The notes: generated by a model not told the origin, from the letters alone. Positions 35,722-45,107 are shown, counted from the first letter of the stretch. The stretch: DNA of 64,000 nt from Luteibacter flocculans (GCF_023612255.1 NZ_CP063231.1:1-64000); one strand, 5' to 3'. Program-made: numbers and translations.

Positions 35722-36489
35722 ATGAAGATCGCGTCGTGGAACGTCAATTCGCTCAAGGTCCGCCTGCCCCACCTCCAGCAATGGCTGGGCGAGGCGCAGC
35801 CGGACATCCTCGCGCTGCAGGAAACCAAGCTCACCGACGACAAGTTCCCCGTCGACGAAATCGCCGCCATGGGTTACCGGTCCGTGTTCTCCGGGCAGAA
35901 GACCTATAACGGCGTCGCCATTCTCGCTCGCGAGCAGCCGGCAGACATGGTGACCGACATCGACGGCCTCGACGATCCGCAGCGACGCATCCTGGCCGCC
36001 ACGGTCGGCGACGTGCGCGTGGTGAATCTCTATGTCGTCAACGGCAAGGCGTTGGGCGACGAGAAGTACACCTACAAGCTGCACTGGCTGTCGAAGGTGC
36101 GCGATTTCCTGGCGAATGAGATGGCGCGGCATCCGAAGCTCGTGGTGCTCGGCGATTTCAACATCTGCCGTGACGATCGCGACGTCTACGATCCCGTCGG
36201 ATGGGGCGAGGACATCTTCTGTTCGCCGCCCGAGCGTGCGGCCCTGCAGTCGATGCTGGATCTCGGGCTTCACGACAGTTTTCGTCTTTTCACCGAAGAT
36301 GCAGGCCATTTCAGCTGGTGGGATTACCGCCAGGCGGCGTTCCGCCGGAACATGGGCCTGCGGATCGACCTCATCTTGATCAGCGATGCGCTCAAATCGG
36401 TCGCAACCTCGTCGATCATCGACAAGGCGCCGCGCAAGTGGGAGCAGCCGTCCGACCACGCGCCAGTCGCGCTGGAGTTGAACCTTTGA
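35722..36489 (+). CDS. xthA: Exodeoxyribonuclease III
   Basis: This is an Mg-dependent AP endonuclease and 3'-5' exonuclease for base-excision repair. The 255-residue protein has MKIASWNVNSLKVRLPHL, LQETKLTDDKFP, the active-site VLGDFNICRDDRD, and the terminal WEQPSDHAPVALEL with the catalytic Asp-His. The ATG at 35722 (GCGATGAAG) gives the family N-terminus; the frame is open upstream without support. Its stop overlaps the next gene's TTG start (TTGA). Confidence 0.95.
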   Translation: MKIASWNVNSLKVRLPHLQQWLGEAQPDILALQETKLTDDKFPVDEIAAMGYRSVFSGQKTYNGVAILAREQPADMVTDIDGLDDPQRRILAATVGDVRVVNLYVVNGKALGDEKYTYKLHWLSKVRDFLANEMARHPKLVVLGDFNICRDDRDVYDPVGWGEDIFCSPPERAALQSMLDLGLHDSFRLFTEDAGHFSWWDYRQAAFRRNMGLRIDLILISDALKSVATSSIIDKAPRKWEQPSDHAPVALELNL

Positions 36490-37160
36490 ATACACCCAAG
36501 TCCGAATGGCCGAGTTCCCTCGACGACAAGGAACTCGAAGAACTCGATACCTATCTCCGCGCACACAGCAGTGAGGGTGACCTCATGCTCGATGGCGTGC
36601 ATGGTCTGCTCTCGGCCGTGGCCATCGGGCCGCTCGAAGTGAAGCCGGAGGAATGGCTGCACGAGGTGCTTCACGACGCGTTCGGCGACGAAGACGAGGG
36701 CAATCGCGTCCTTGCGCTGCTCGCCAAGCTCAACGATTCCATCAGCGCCGAACTCGACGTGGACGCCTACGAGCCGATTCTCGGCGAAGTGGACACCGAG
36801 GAAGGCCCGCTGCTTTCGGCGGCGGGCTGGTGCGAAGGCTTCAGCCGCGGCATCGACATGCGTGCGCAGCTTTGGGAGACCCGGCTCGCCGAAGATCCGA
36901 CGCTGATGCAGTTGCTCGGCCCCATCATGGCCTTGGCGGTGGACGAAGGCGTGCTCCAGGCGGACGCCGAGTTCGAGAAGCTCACCGATGAGGAATACGA
37001 CGAATGCCTGGGCCAGTTGCCTGAGGTGCTCAATGCGGTCGGCGACTACTGGCGTGAAAACCCGCCCACGGAAGACGAGTTGAAGGCGCTCGCCCGCCGT
37101 CCGCGCAGCGAAGGCGAGGAAGGGCCGCCGCGGCAGCGTTCCGGCCACTGGGTGCATTGA
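36486..37160 (+). CDS. YgfB/UPF0149 (YecA) family protein
   Basis: The 224-residue acidic protein has the UPF0149 core: LDGVHGLLSAVAIGP near residue 35, GWCEGFSRGIDM in the middle and a helical C-terminal half ending RSGHWVH. The start is a TTG that overlaps the xthA stop codon, so translation is probably coupled; no better ATG exists in the conserved region. The function of the family is unclear. Confidence 0.85.
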   Translation: MNTPKSEWPSSLDDKELEELDTYLRAHSSEGDLMLDGVHGLLSAVAIGPLEVKPEEWLHEVLHDAFGDEDEGNRVLALLAKLNDSISAELDVDAYEPILGEVDTEEGPLLSAAGWCEGFSRGIDMRAQLWETRLAEDPTLMQLLGPIMALAVDEGVLQADAEFEKLTDEEYDECLGQLPEVLNAVGDYWRENPPTEDELKALARRPRSEGEEGPPRQRSGHWVH

Positions 37161-37176
37161 TTCGGTAAGCGTGTCG

Positions 37177-37196
37177 GCCGGCGCCAGCGCGCCGGC
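37177..37196. terminator. GC-rich hairpin after the YgfB-family gene
   Basis: GCCGGCGC (37177-37184) pairs with GCGCCGGC (37189-37196), loop CAGC, 17 bp after the stop codon. No T-tract follows, so it is at best a weak terminator. Confidence 0.4.
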
Positions 37197-37294
37197 AGTG
37201 GATGCCAGCGCACGAACGAAACAGATCGTTCTCGCCGCGGGCCTTGGCTGGCGCCTGGCAAGACGGCATCGTGTGGGCATCAAAGGAGCCCACC

Positions 37295-38128
37295 ATGACC
37301 ACTCAACGCCACATCACCCGCCGCGTTCGCGGCATGGACACCGCCGACGGCGCCGGGGTGAAGCTCAAGCGCGTCATCGGCCAGCCGGCATTGGACATGC
37401 TGGACCCGTTCCTCCTGTTGGATGAATTCCGTTCCGACCAGCCCGGCGATTACATCGAAGGGTTTCCCGAGCATCCGCATCGCGGCTTCGAGACCGTGAC
37501 CTACATGCTCGCCGGTCGCATGCAGCATGGCGACAACCACGGCAATCGCGGCGACCTGGGCCCAGGCAGCGTGCAATGGATGACCGCTGGCCGCGGCATT
37601 CTCCATTCGGAAATGCCGCAGCAGGAAGCCGGCCTCATGTGGGGCTTCCAGTTGTGGGTGAACCTGCCCGCCGCCGACAAGATGGTCGCGCCGCGCTACC
37701 AGGACATTCCACCGACGGACATCCCGGTCGTGCAGCCTGCCGAGGGCGTCACGGTGCGTGTCATCGCCGGTGAGCTGGCCGGGGCAACCGGCCCCGTCGT
37801 CGGCATCAGCACCGCGCCGGTGTATCTCGATGTGGCCTTGGACGCGGGCGCCAGCGTCGAACTCGACCTGCCGGAGGGCCACAGCGCGTTCGCCTACGTG
37901 TTCGACGGCGAAGCGGCGACGGTCGGCGGAGAAGCGCTGGCGCGCAGCGAACTGGGCGTGCTGTCGAAAGGCGAGACACTGCGCCTTTCGGCGGACACGC
38001 CTGCCCGTGTCCTCGTCGTCGCAGGTCGGCCGTTGTCCGAACCGGTGGCGCGCTACGGCCCGTTCGTGATGAACACGCCCGCGCAGATCCACGAAGCCAT
38101 CGCCGACTTCCGCGCCGGCAAGTTCTGA
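37295..38128 (+). CDS. Pirin family protein
   Basis: This is a bicupin of 277 residues. The N-terminal cupin carries the metal-site pattern of pirins: HPHRGFETVTYML, QHGDNHGN, and WMTAGRGILHSE. Bacterial pirins include quercetin dioxygenases and regulators; the activity here is not known. The ATG at 37295 is preceded by AAAGGAG (37282-37288), which decides the start against a longer frame. Confidence 0.92.
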   Translation: MTTQRHITRRVRGMDTADGAGVKLKRVIGQPALDMLDPFLLLDEFRSDQPGDYIEGFPEHPHRGFETVTYMLAGRMQHGDNHGNRGDLGPGSVQWMTAGRGILHSEMPQQEAGLMWGFQLWVNLPAADKMVAPRYQDIPPTDIPVVQPAEGVTVRVIAGELAGATGPVVGISTAPVYLDVALDAGASVELDLPEGHSAFAYVFDGEAATVGGEALARSELGVLSKGETLRLSADTPARVLVVAGRPLSEPVARYGPFVMNTPAQIHEAIADFRAGKF

Positions 38129-38193
38129 CGTTCGAACGCTGCGGCGAGCGGTGCGCCTTGTCAGTGCCTCCCCGCTCGCCGTAGGCTCCACGG

Positions 38194-38877
38194 ATGTCCC
38201 GACAAAAGCATGCGTTTCTCTTCGATCTCGACGGCACGCTCGTCGACAGCGTCTATCAGCACGTCCTTGCCTGGAAAGAATCGCTCGACATGGAGGGCAT
38301 CGACCTTTCCGTGTGGCGCATCCATCGCAAGATCGGCATGAGCGGCGGGTTGTTTACGGACATCCTGTTGCGCGAGACGGGGACCGAGATCACGCCGGAC
38401 CGGATCGAGCGCCTGCGCCAGAACCACGCCGCGGCCTACGGCCGACTGGCCCAGGCCGGTGCGGTGAAGCCCTTGCCCGGTGCGGTCGAACTGCTCGCCT
38501 GGCTGACCGATGCCCGGATTCCCTGGGCCATCGCCACGTCGGGACGGATGGAAACCGCGTCGCACAATATCGCCGCGCTCGGCGTGGACCCGAACAAGGT
38601 GCCCGTGGTTACACGCGACCAGGTGCGCCATGCCAAGCCCGATCCCGACCTGTTCGTGACCGCCGCGGAGCGGCTGGGTACGGATATCCGCGATGCCATG
38701 GTCATCGGTGACGCGATCTGGGACATGCTCGCTGCCCAGCGGGCCCGTGCGCTCGGGATCGGCCTGCTGTCAGGCGGCTATGGGGAAAACGAGCTGGAAC
38801 GCGCCGGCGCCTATCGCGTGTTCGAGGACCCGGCCGACCTGCTCCGCCATATCGACGAAGTTGCAGCGCGAAGCTGA
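38194..38877 (+). CDS. HAD-superfamily hydrolase (phosphatase, beta-PGM-like)
   Basis: The 227-residue protein has HAD motif I DLDGTLVDS with the nucleophile Asp, motif II in IATSGRM, the conserved Lys in HAKPDPDLF, and motif IV in MVIGDAIWDMLAA. The cap is an alpha-helical C1 type, as in phosphoglycolate phosphatase and beta-phosphoglucomutase relatives. The substrate cannot be told from the sequence. Confidence 0.88.
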   Translation: MSRQKHAFLFDLDGTLVDSVYQHVLAWKESLDMEGIDLSVWRIHRKIGMSGGLFTDILLRETGTEITPDRIERLRQNHAAAYGRLAQAGAVKPLPGAVELLAWLTDARIPWAIATSGRMETASHNIAALGVDPNKVPVVTRDQVRHAKPDPDLFVTAAERLGTDIRDAMVIGDAIWDMLAAQRARALGIGLLSGGYGENELERAGAYRVFEDPADLLRHIDEVAARS

Positions 38878-38970
38878 ACGGATTCAACAAGTTCCCGCCG
38901 GCGTTTAGCTGCCGGACGGGTCGGGGTCCGTAGGATCGGTGCCCTAAGCTTCGCCAGGATTTCACTTGCC

Positions 38971-39327
38971 ATGCGCTTTCTGCTCACTGTTGTCCCGCTG
39001 ACCACGGCCTTCATCATCGCGGCCTGCACTCACTCTGAGCCGTCCGCCCCGCCCAGCGAACCCGCCGCCGCCTCGACGGCAGCCTCCCCCGCGCCCGGCA
39101 AGACGGCGCCCGCCAATCCCACCCTCGGTTCGCCCGAATGGTTCGCCTGGGTGGACAAGACGCTGGCGGTCAGCGATGACGGGCATGGCCCGCGCCCGGG
39201 TACCGATGAGTGGAATCAGGCCGTGAATCGGAAGCTCGGCCAGGAGGCGCCGCAAACGGCGCCCGGCTCGGCCGAATGGCAGCAGGCGGTGGACGCCCTG
39301 TTGCGCACGCGCGTCGCAACGCACTGA
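38971..39327 (+). CDS. Lipoprotein with three EW-containing repeats, unknown
   Basis: This is a 118-residue predicted lipoprotein (signal ending FIIAAC, Cys19) with a Ser/Pro/Ala-rich linker. The rest consists of three similar units: GSPEWFAWVDKTL, GTDEWNQAVNRKL and GSAEWQQAVDALL, i.e. G-x-x-E-W-x-x-x-V-x-x-x-L at intervals of roughly 27-33 residues. Such short helical repeats could bind another envelope component. I do not recognise the family. It converges on the glycosidase-like gene. Confidence 0.65.
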   Translation: MRFLLTVVPLTTAFIIAACTHSEPSAPPSEPAAASTAASPAPGKTAPANPTLGSPEWFAWVDKTLAVSDDGHGPRPGTDEWNQAVNRKLGQEAPQTAPGSAEWQQAVDALLRTRVATH

Positions 39328-39345
39328 CGATCGCGACGGGCGCGC

Positions 39346-42117
39346 CTACTTCACCGGCGCGCTGATCTGGGTACGGCCCTTCGCCAGCTTGATCTCGCCC
39401 GAGGGTAGCGACAGGACGAGTCCACCCGGCGGCGACACCGGCTGCGTGATGGTGAGGGTGGCCACGCCGTTCCGGGCCTTCAACGTGTAACCCAGGCGAC
39501 CGTACGGCGTGCGCAGATCGCGAATCGCGATACCGTCGCCGTCCAGCCACTCGGGCTGCACGCCAGCGGCCAGCACCATAGCGCCATCCGCCGCGCGATC
39601 GTAGGCGAACATGTCGAGCGCCGAACGCACGTAGTCGGAGGCGATCCAGGCGTGCGGCATGTCACCGACGAAGCGTGGCTCGCGAGGATCGCGTCCCACC
39701 ACTTCTGCCCACTGGTTCCAGGCGGCGGGTCGCCGGTCCGCGAAGAAGAACGCCACGAGCTGACCGAGGCGGTCGCGCCAGCCCAGGCGGATGAAGCTCG
39801 CGATGGTCCGCACCTCGTAGGGCGTGTAGTCCTTCCACGCCGTCTTGCCATCGCGGCGTGCGACGAACCCTTCCCAATAGGTCTCGAACGTGCGGTCGAG
39901 CAGTGCCTTCGGCAGCCGCGCTTGCTCGCCACCAGGCGACAGCGCGATCGTGGTGGACGTGGCATCGAAGTCGCCAAGCTCGGCCGAGCCCGGAATGAAA
40001 TCGATGCCCTTGTTCTTCACCGCAGCGGCGATCGACGCGCGCAGATCGTGACGGAAGGTGTCGCGCGACGCGGCAAAGTGCGTGGCGTCGTCGGTCTCGT
40101 CGAGTGCTTGCGCAAGCACCACGGCATCGTCGTAGCCTTTGAGCGCCCAGAAATCGTCCCAGTAGGAATGCATCGGCTTCGCCGAATAGCCTTCGTGGCT
40201 GATCGATGCCGGCATCAAGCCATAGAGCGCACGATCCGGGCCATTCAAGCGCGACGGCTGGCGCTCGCTTGCGCGCAACGTGTCCATATACGCCACGGCT
40301 TTACGCACGTGCGGATAGAGCGATGCGAGCGTGGCGCGGTCATGCGTATAACGCCACAACTCTGCCACGCTGAAGACGAGTTCACCTTGGCTGTCGTTTT
40401 CGGGCACGGGATCGGAGCCGCGCGCATCCACGCAGCACGGTACCTTTCCGTTGGAAAACTGATGCGGCGCGTACCAGCGGATGAAGTCGCCGGCAACGTC
40501 TTCGTGTCCGGTACGCAGCAAGCCCTCGAGCATCATCGCGCCGTCGCGCACCCAGGTGCGCGAATACGAGCGAGTACCCGGCTGCAAGGCCGGACCGTCA
40601 CGCGAGATGAGAATGTGCGCGATGCCACTCTTCATCGTGTCCACGATGGGCTGCGCCACGGCGGGCACGCGCACCGTCACGCGATCGAGTTTGTCGCGCC
40701 AGGTCGAGGCCACGGCATCCTCGTGCGCGGAAAGCCACGCGGCCGCGTCGGACGGCATCGCGATGTCGTCGCCCCGTTCCACCGGCACCACGACACCCAG
40801 CTCTACGTGGCCATGCGCCGGTACGTGCAGGTCGTACAGCAACGCGCCCTGCGCGTAGCCTGCGCCATCGTGCAGCGTCGTCGCGGGTGGACGCTCGCCT
40901 GCATCCAGTCGCTCGGCCAAGGCGGTCGGACGATCGGCGCTTGCGACGAAAGCACTGGTGCGTTGCAAGGGAATGATCCGCCGCGTGCCATTGACTGTCA
41001 GCGCCTTGCCGTCCCAGGCAAGATCGTCGATACGACTCGTTCCGCCGGGCGCGTTGAGGAACTGCGTCGGCGGATTCACCTGGAACGGACGCGCCGCGAG
41101 TGCCAGCGTGACGTCGCGGGATGCATCGCTATCGTTATCGACCCGGTAGCGGATCACGAGACGAGACTTGCCCGGATCGCCTTCGGCGAACGCAGTCGAT
41201 GTCAGCGAGAGCCCGTCAGTGTGCCATTGCACGGAAGGTATCGGCAGGTAACGCTCGCGCAGGGTCTGCGTCGTGCGGACATCGGCCCAGGTCACCAGCT
41301 TGCCGCGATCGATGAGGAACGGCTCGATCGAGAACTGGCCGCGCGACACCTCCACGGCGCCGTCCTCGGAGATGAGCGCGGAGTCGCGGCTGCCGCCATC
41401 GACGCCGACAATCGTCCAATAGGATTGCTCGCCCGAGAAACCGCGCGGATAGAGCCCACGCCGTACTTGCTTCGCCCTGGCCTCGAACACGGCATTGGGT
41501 GTCGGCGGTGGCGTAGGCACTGCCTCGGGTTTGCGGGGCACGAGACGCAGATTGTCGAAGCACACGTCGCCCTGGTTCGCGGGCATCGGCTGGTCGGCCG
41601 TCGTGACGGCGGAGCGACCGGCCGGCGCTTCCTTGTAGATCACGAACTCCACCTCGCGCGTGTGGCGCAGGCGGCGGTCGTGCGTCGGTCCCCAGGCGAA
41701 TTCCACTTGCCGGCTGGTGGCTTCGATCGTGCGCCACGCGTCGGTCGGTACGAACGACGGCTGCTGGTACCACCACACGTTGTCGCCCGTGTCGTCGATC
41801 AATTTCACCTGCAACGTATTCGGCGGCATGTGGCCACGCACGTCGAAGCTGAGCGCGAAGCCGTCGGGAAAATCGATGGGCAGCGTACGCCGCAGGGACG
41901 CCGCGCCGGACACGCCGTTGAAGTCGTAGCGGAGGCAGACGGCCTGACCCGAGGTGCCGGGCGCCATGTGCAGCGTGGCCACCACGTCGTCGGTGTGCGT
42001 GGCCTGCCAGCCTTCGGAGGCGTCGAAGGTGTCGAGCACGGTAGCGCAAGCGGGGCCGGCGATGCCGAGCAGCACGAGGCAGGCAGCGCGCAAGCGCGCG
42101 ACGGGAAAGCGATTCAT
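39346..42117 (-). CDS. Exported six-hairpin glycosidase-like protein
   Basis: This large protein (923 residues) has a signal peptide (ACLVLLGIAGPACA). Residues about 27-195 look like a jelly-roll carbohydrate-binding domain (VLDTFDASEGWQ, VCFDNLRLVP). Then comes a beta-rich domain to about 480 and an (alpha/alpha)6-type region with SRTWVRDGAMMLEGLL and SYWDDFWALKGYDDAV. Acidic residues in WVRDG and YWDDFW are candidates for catalysis, but the family is not assigned. It is the last gene of the importer operon, 4 bp after the second permease, so it probably trims the same glycan in the periplasm. Confidence 0.7.
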   Translation of the reverse strand: MNRFPVARLRAACLVLLGIAGPACATVLDTFDASEGWQATHTDDVVATLHMAPGTSGQAVCLRYDFNGVSGAASLRRTLPIDFPDGFALSFDVRGHMPPNTLQVKLIDDTGDNVWWYQQPSFVPTDAWRTIEATSRQVEFAWGPTHDRRLRHTREVEFVIYKEAPAGRSAVTTADQPMPANQGDVCFDNLRLVPRKPEAVPTPPPTPNAVFEARAKQVRRGLYPRGFSGEQSYWTIVGVDGGSRDSALISEDGAVEVSRGQFSIEPFLIDRGKLVTWADVRTTQTLRERYLPIPSVQWHTDGLSLTSTAFAEGDPGKSRLVIRYRVDNDSDASRDVTLALAARPFQVNPPTQFLNAPGGTSRIDDLAWDGKALTVNGTRRIIPLQRTSAFVASADRPTALAERLDAGERPPATTLHDGAGYAQGALLYDLHVPAHGHVELGVVVPVERGDDIAMPSDAAAWLSAHEDAVASTWRDKLDRVTVRVPAVAQPIVDTMKSGIAHILISRDGPALQPGTRSYSRTWVRDGAMMLEGLLRTGHEDVAGDFIRWYAPHQFSNGKVPCCVDARGSDPVPENDSQGELVFSVAELWRYTHDRATLASLYPHVRKAVAYMDTLRASERQPSRLNGPDRALYGLMPASISHEGYSAKPMHSYWDDFWALKGYDDAVVLAQALDETDDATHFAASRDTFRHDLRASIAAAVKNKGIDFIPGSAELGDFDATSTTIALSPGGEQARLPKALLDRTFETYWEGFVARRDGKTAWKDYTPYEVRTIASFIRLGWRDRLGQLVAFFFADRRPAAWNQWAEVVGRDPREPRFVGDMPHAWIASDYVRSALDMFAYDRAADGAMVLAAGVQPEWLDGDGIAIRDLRTPYGRLGYTLKARNGVATLTITQPVSPPGGLVLSLPSGEIKLAKGRTQISAPVK

Positions 42118-42121
42118 GGAT

Positions 42122-42943
42122 TCAACCCTTCACGCTGCCGAGCAGCAGACCTTCGAGGTAGTAGCGCTGCAAGGCGAGGAACAACACCAGCACGGGAAGA
42201 ATCGTCACCACGGAGCCGGCCATCATCAGTTCGCTGTCCTGCACGTGTTCGCGCGCGAGCGATGCCAGGGCGATCGGCAGCGTGTAATGCTCCTGGCCCG
42301 TCAATGCGATCAGCGGCCACATGAAGTCGTTCCACGCGGCGAGGAAGGTAAAGATCGCCAGCGTGACCATGATCGGTTTCAGCAGCGGCATCACGATGGT
42401 GGCGAAGATGCGGAACTCGCCAGCGCCGTCGATGCGTGCCGCTTCCATCAGATCGTCGGGAATCCCGCTGGCGTATTGCCGCACGAGAAAGATGCCGAAG
42501 ATCGTCGCGAGCGCCGGCACGATCACCGCACCGTACGTGTTCACCAGGCCCATGTATTTCAGCAGCAGGAACAGCGGCAGCATGGCGACCTGCGCCGGAA
42601 TCACCAGCGCGCCCAGCAATACCTGAAAGAGACGCTGGCGCCCCTTGAACTCCAGCTTCGCGAACGCGTAGCCGGCCATGAGATTGAAGGCGAGCGAGAT
42701 GAGCGTGATCGCGGTGGAGATGAGCAGGCTGTTGAACAGATAACGGCCCATGCCTGCGTTCATGAACAACTGGCGGTAGTTGTCGAGCGTGGGATGGGTC
42801 GGCAGCACGGGTGGCGGCAGCGCGCTCGCCTGACCCTGCGGCATGAACGACACCGAGACCATGTACAGCAGCGGCGCGATCGCAATGGCCGCGCCACCGA
42901 TGAGAAGGCCGTTGATGAGTGCCTTGGCGATGCGCGGGCTCAT
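42122..42943 (-). CDS. Carbohydrate ABC transporter permease (MalG type)
   Basis: This inner-membrane component has 273 residues and about six membrane helices. The ATPase-contact EAA loop EAARIDGAGEFRIFATIVMP is present, followed by LKPIMVTLAIFTFLAAWNDFMWPL, a MalG-type sequence. The ATG at 42943 overlaps the previous permease's stop codon (ATGA). The frame is open far upstream into that gene, but the hydrophobic MSPRIAKALINGLLIGGAA start is the natural one. Confidence 0.92.
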   Translation of the reverse strand: MSPRIAKALINGLLIGGAAIAIAPLLYMVSVSFMPQGQASALPPPVLPTHPTLDNYRQLFMNAGMGRYLFNSLLISTAITLISLAFNLMAGYAFAKLEFKGRQRLFQVLLGALVIPAQVAMLPLFLLLKYMGLVNTYGAVIVPALATIFGIFLVRQYASGIPDDLMEAARIDGAGEFRIFATIVMPLLKPIMVTLAIFTFLAAWNDFMWPLIALTGQEHYTLPIALASLAREHVQDSELMMAGSVVTILPVLVLFLALQRYYLEGLLLGSVKG

Positions 42944-43818
42944 GCGGGCGCTCCCTGCTTCGAGAGTCGAAGCATGGTCGCGGTCACGGCGAACATGATC
43001 ACGAAGAGGATGAACGCCACGGCCGACGCCGAGCCGAGGTTCCACCACTTGAAGCCTTCTTCGTACATCAGATACAGCACCGACGTCGTGCTTTGCAGCG
43101 GACCGCCTTCGGTCATCACATAGGGCTCGGCGAACAATTGGAAATACCCCGAGACCGTGAGGATGCTCACCATCACCATCGTCGGTTTCAGCATCGGCAG
43201 CGTGATGTGACGGAACTGCGCAATCGCGGATGCACCGTCGATGCGCGCGGCTTCGTACAGATCGCCCGGAATGGCCTGCAGACCGGCCATGAAGATGATC
43301 ATGTTGTAGCCGAAGTTCTTCCACACGGCGAAGAGAATGATCGTCGGCATCGCCCAGTGCGGATCGCCCAGCCAGTCCACCGTCGGAATGCCGATGGCGT
43401 CGAAGGCGTAGTTGATGAGGCCGTATTTCGTGTTGAACAGGTAACGCCAGATCACCGCGACCGCAACCACCGTGGTCACCACGGGCGCGAACAGCGCGGT
43501 ACGGAAGAACGGTTTGAAGCGGGCCAGCGGCGAGTTGAGCAGCATGGCGGCGCCCAACGACGTGATCAGCGACAGCGGCACACCCACCACCACGAAATAC
43601 ACCGTGTGCCCGAGCGCCGACCAGAACAGCGGCCGCTGCAGCAACGACCAATAATTCTCCAACGCGACGAAACGCAGGTTGCGGATGTCCGCCAGTGCGT
43701 AGAGGTCATAGTCGGTGACCGAAAGCACCAGCGCCGCCACGACCGGCAACAGAAAGAACAAGCCAAGAATGATCAAGGCAGGCGTGACGAACAGCCAGGC
43801 GGCGCGCGATGTGGTCAT
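42940..43818 (-). CDS. Carbohydrate ABC transporter permease (MalF type)
   Basis: The 292-residue partner permease has about six helices and the EAA motif EAARIDGASAIAQFRHITLP. It opens MTTSRAAWLFVTPALIILGLFF, a typical CUT1 N-terminus. It overlaps the binding-protein gene by four bases and the second permease by four bases, showing tight coupling. No ATPase subunit is encoded in the locus; such importers often share an MsmK/UgpC-type ATPase encoded elsewhere. Confidence 0.92.
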   Translation of the reverse strand: MTTSRAAWLFVTPALIILGLFFLLPVVAALVLSVTDYDLYALADIRNLRFVALENYWSLLQRPLFWSALGHTVYFVVVGVPLSLITSLGAAMLLNSPLARFKPFFRTALFAPVVTTVVAVAVIWRYLFNTKYGLINYAFDAIGIPTVDWLGDPHWAMPTIILFAVWKNFGYNMIIFMAGLQAIPGDLYEAARIDGASAIAQFRHITLPMLKPTMVMVSILTVSGYFQLFAEPYVMTEGGPLQSTTSVLYLMYEEGFKWWNLGSASAVAFILFVIMFAVTATMLRLSKQGAPA

Positions 43819-45107
43819 GGGGAACCCTTGTGGCCGTGGTCGAGCATCCAGCGGCGCTTTTCCAGAAGACGATCCGCACGCCGATCGATTTCGGCGGCGG
43901 CCTGATCGATGGTGAGATCGCCATGCGCGGCTTGCGCCGCGACCAGTTGCATCTCGGTGACGATGCGCTCCCACTCCGCCACCGGCGGCGTGGGTTTCAC
44001 ACGCTCGAGCTGCTCGCGGAACGCCGTGGCCTTGTCGTCATTCTTCAGGGCGGGTGCTTCCCACGACGAGCGGCGCGGCGGCATGTCGCCCAGGATCTCG
44101 TAGAAACGTGCTTGGATATCGGGACGCGAAAGGTATTCGATCAGTGCCCAGGCGTCGTCCTTGTGCTTGGAGCTGCGATAGATCACAAGGCTAGAACCGC
44201 CGGCATTCGACGCGCCGGGACCGGTCGGGCCGGGCAACGGCGTTGTGCCCCAGTCCGCCTGCTGTTCCGGCGGCAGACGCTTGCGGAACTCGCCGATGTT
44301 CCACGGACCCGACAGATAGAATGCGTAGAAGCCCTGTCCGAACGCGGCCCAGGGATTGCCGATACCGACGTTGGTCATCATCGGCGCCTGCTGGTCCTTG
44401 AACAGGGACACGTAGAACGCGAGTGCCTTCTTGAAACCGGGGCTGCGGAAATTGCCGTAGCGTCCGCCGTCACGCAGCAGCGGATCGTCCTGCTGCAACG
44501 CGAGCGACAGCAATTGCTCGAACTCGTTGGTCGGCAGCAGCACGCCGTACGCCTTGCCTTGCGGCTGCGCCAGCTTCGCCATCATCGCCTTCCATTCCTG
44601 CCAATCGCGCGGCGGATGGTCGTAGCCGGCCTTCGCCAGCAGATCCTTGCGATAGAACAGCAGGCGCGTATCCACGTACCAGGGCACGCCATACAGCGCG
44701 CCGTCCACCACATTGGTGGACCAGATGGCCGGGAAATAGTCGTCGCGCTTGATCACCGACGACGCGGCGACACGCGCATCGAGCGGTTCCAAGGCGTCGA
44801 GCGCCACCATCTCCGGTATCCACGTGTTGCCCAGCTGGGTGATGTCCGGCGACGAGTTGCCGGCATAGGCCGTGAGCAGCTTCTGATGTGCGGCCGTCAG
44901 GGGCAGTTGCTGCACTTCCACGTGCAGGCCGGGGTGCTCGCGCTCGAACGCCGGCAGCAGCTTCTCTACCGCTTCGCCCTCGCGACCGATGGTCCAGAAC
45001 TGGAGGGTACGCGTACCCTCCTCGCGCTTCGCGCAACCGGCTACGCCGACGAGCGCCACGATCAGCGCCAGTGTCATCCGAAGCGGATGGGTCACGCACT
45101 TCACCAC
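43815..45107 (-). CDS. Sugar ABC transporter substrate-binding lipoprotein
   Basis: This family-1 extracellular binding protein has 430 residues. The lipobox VAGC (Cys25) anchors it to a membrane. The mature part has LQFWTIGREGEAVEKLLPAFEREHPG and DITQLGNTWIPEMVALDAL, typical of CUT1 oligosaccharide binders. Starts at GTG 45107/45104 give a basic n-region (HPLR) before the hydrophobic stretch and overlap the glucanase stop; the ATG at 45077 would lack that basic residue, so the GTG is preferred. Confidence 0.88.
   Translation of the reverse strand: MVKCVTHPLRMTLALIVALVGVAGCAKREEGTRTLQFWTIGREGEAVEKLLPAFEREHPGLHVEVQQLPLTAAHQKLLTAYAGNSSPDITQLGNTWIPEMVALDALEPLDARVAASSVIKRDDYFPAIWSTNVVDGALYGVPWYVDTRLLFYRKDLLAKAGYDHPPRDWQEWKAMMAKLAQPQGKAYGVLLPTNEFEQLLSLALQQDDPLLRDGGRYGNFRSPGFKKALAFYVSLFKDQQAPMMTNVGIGNPWAAFGQGFYAFYLSGPWNIGEFRKRLPPEQQADWGTTPLPGPTGPGASNAGGSSLVIYRSSKHKDDAWALIEYLSRPDIQARFYEILGDMPPRRSSWEAPALKNDDKATAFREQLERVKPTPPVAEWERIVTEMQLVAAQAAHGDLTIDQAAAEIDRRADRLLEKRRWMLDHGHKGSP

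Noticed and set aside
42122-43651. Possible fusion of the two permeases in one open frame
   Set aside because: The upstream part of the frame runs out of phase through the first permease gene. Both permeases have complete, separate family sequences overlapping by ATGA, so there is no fusion.
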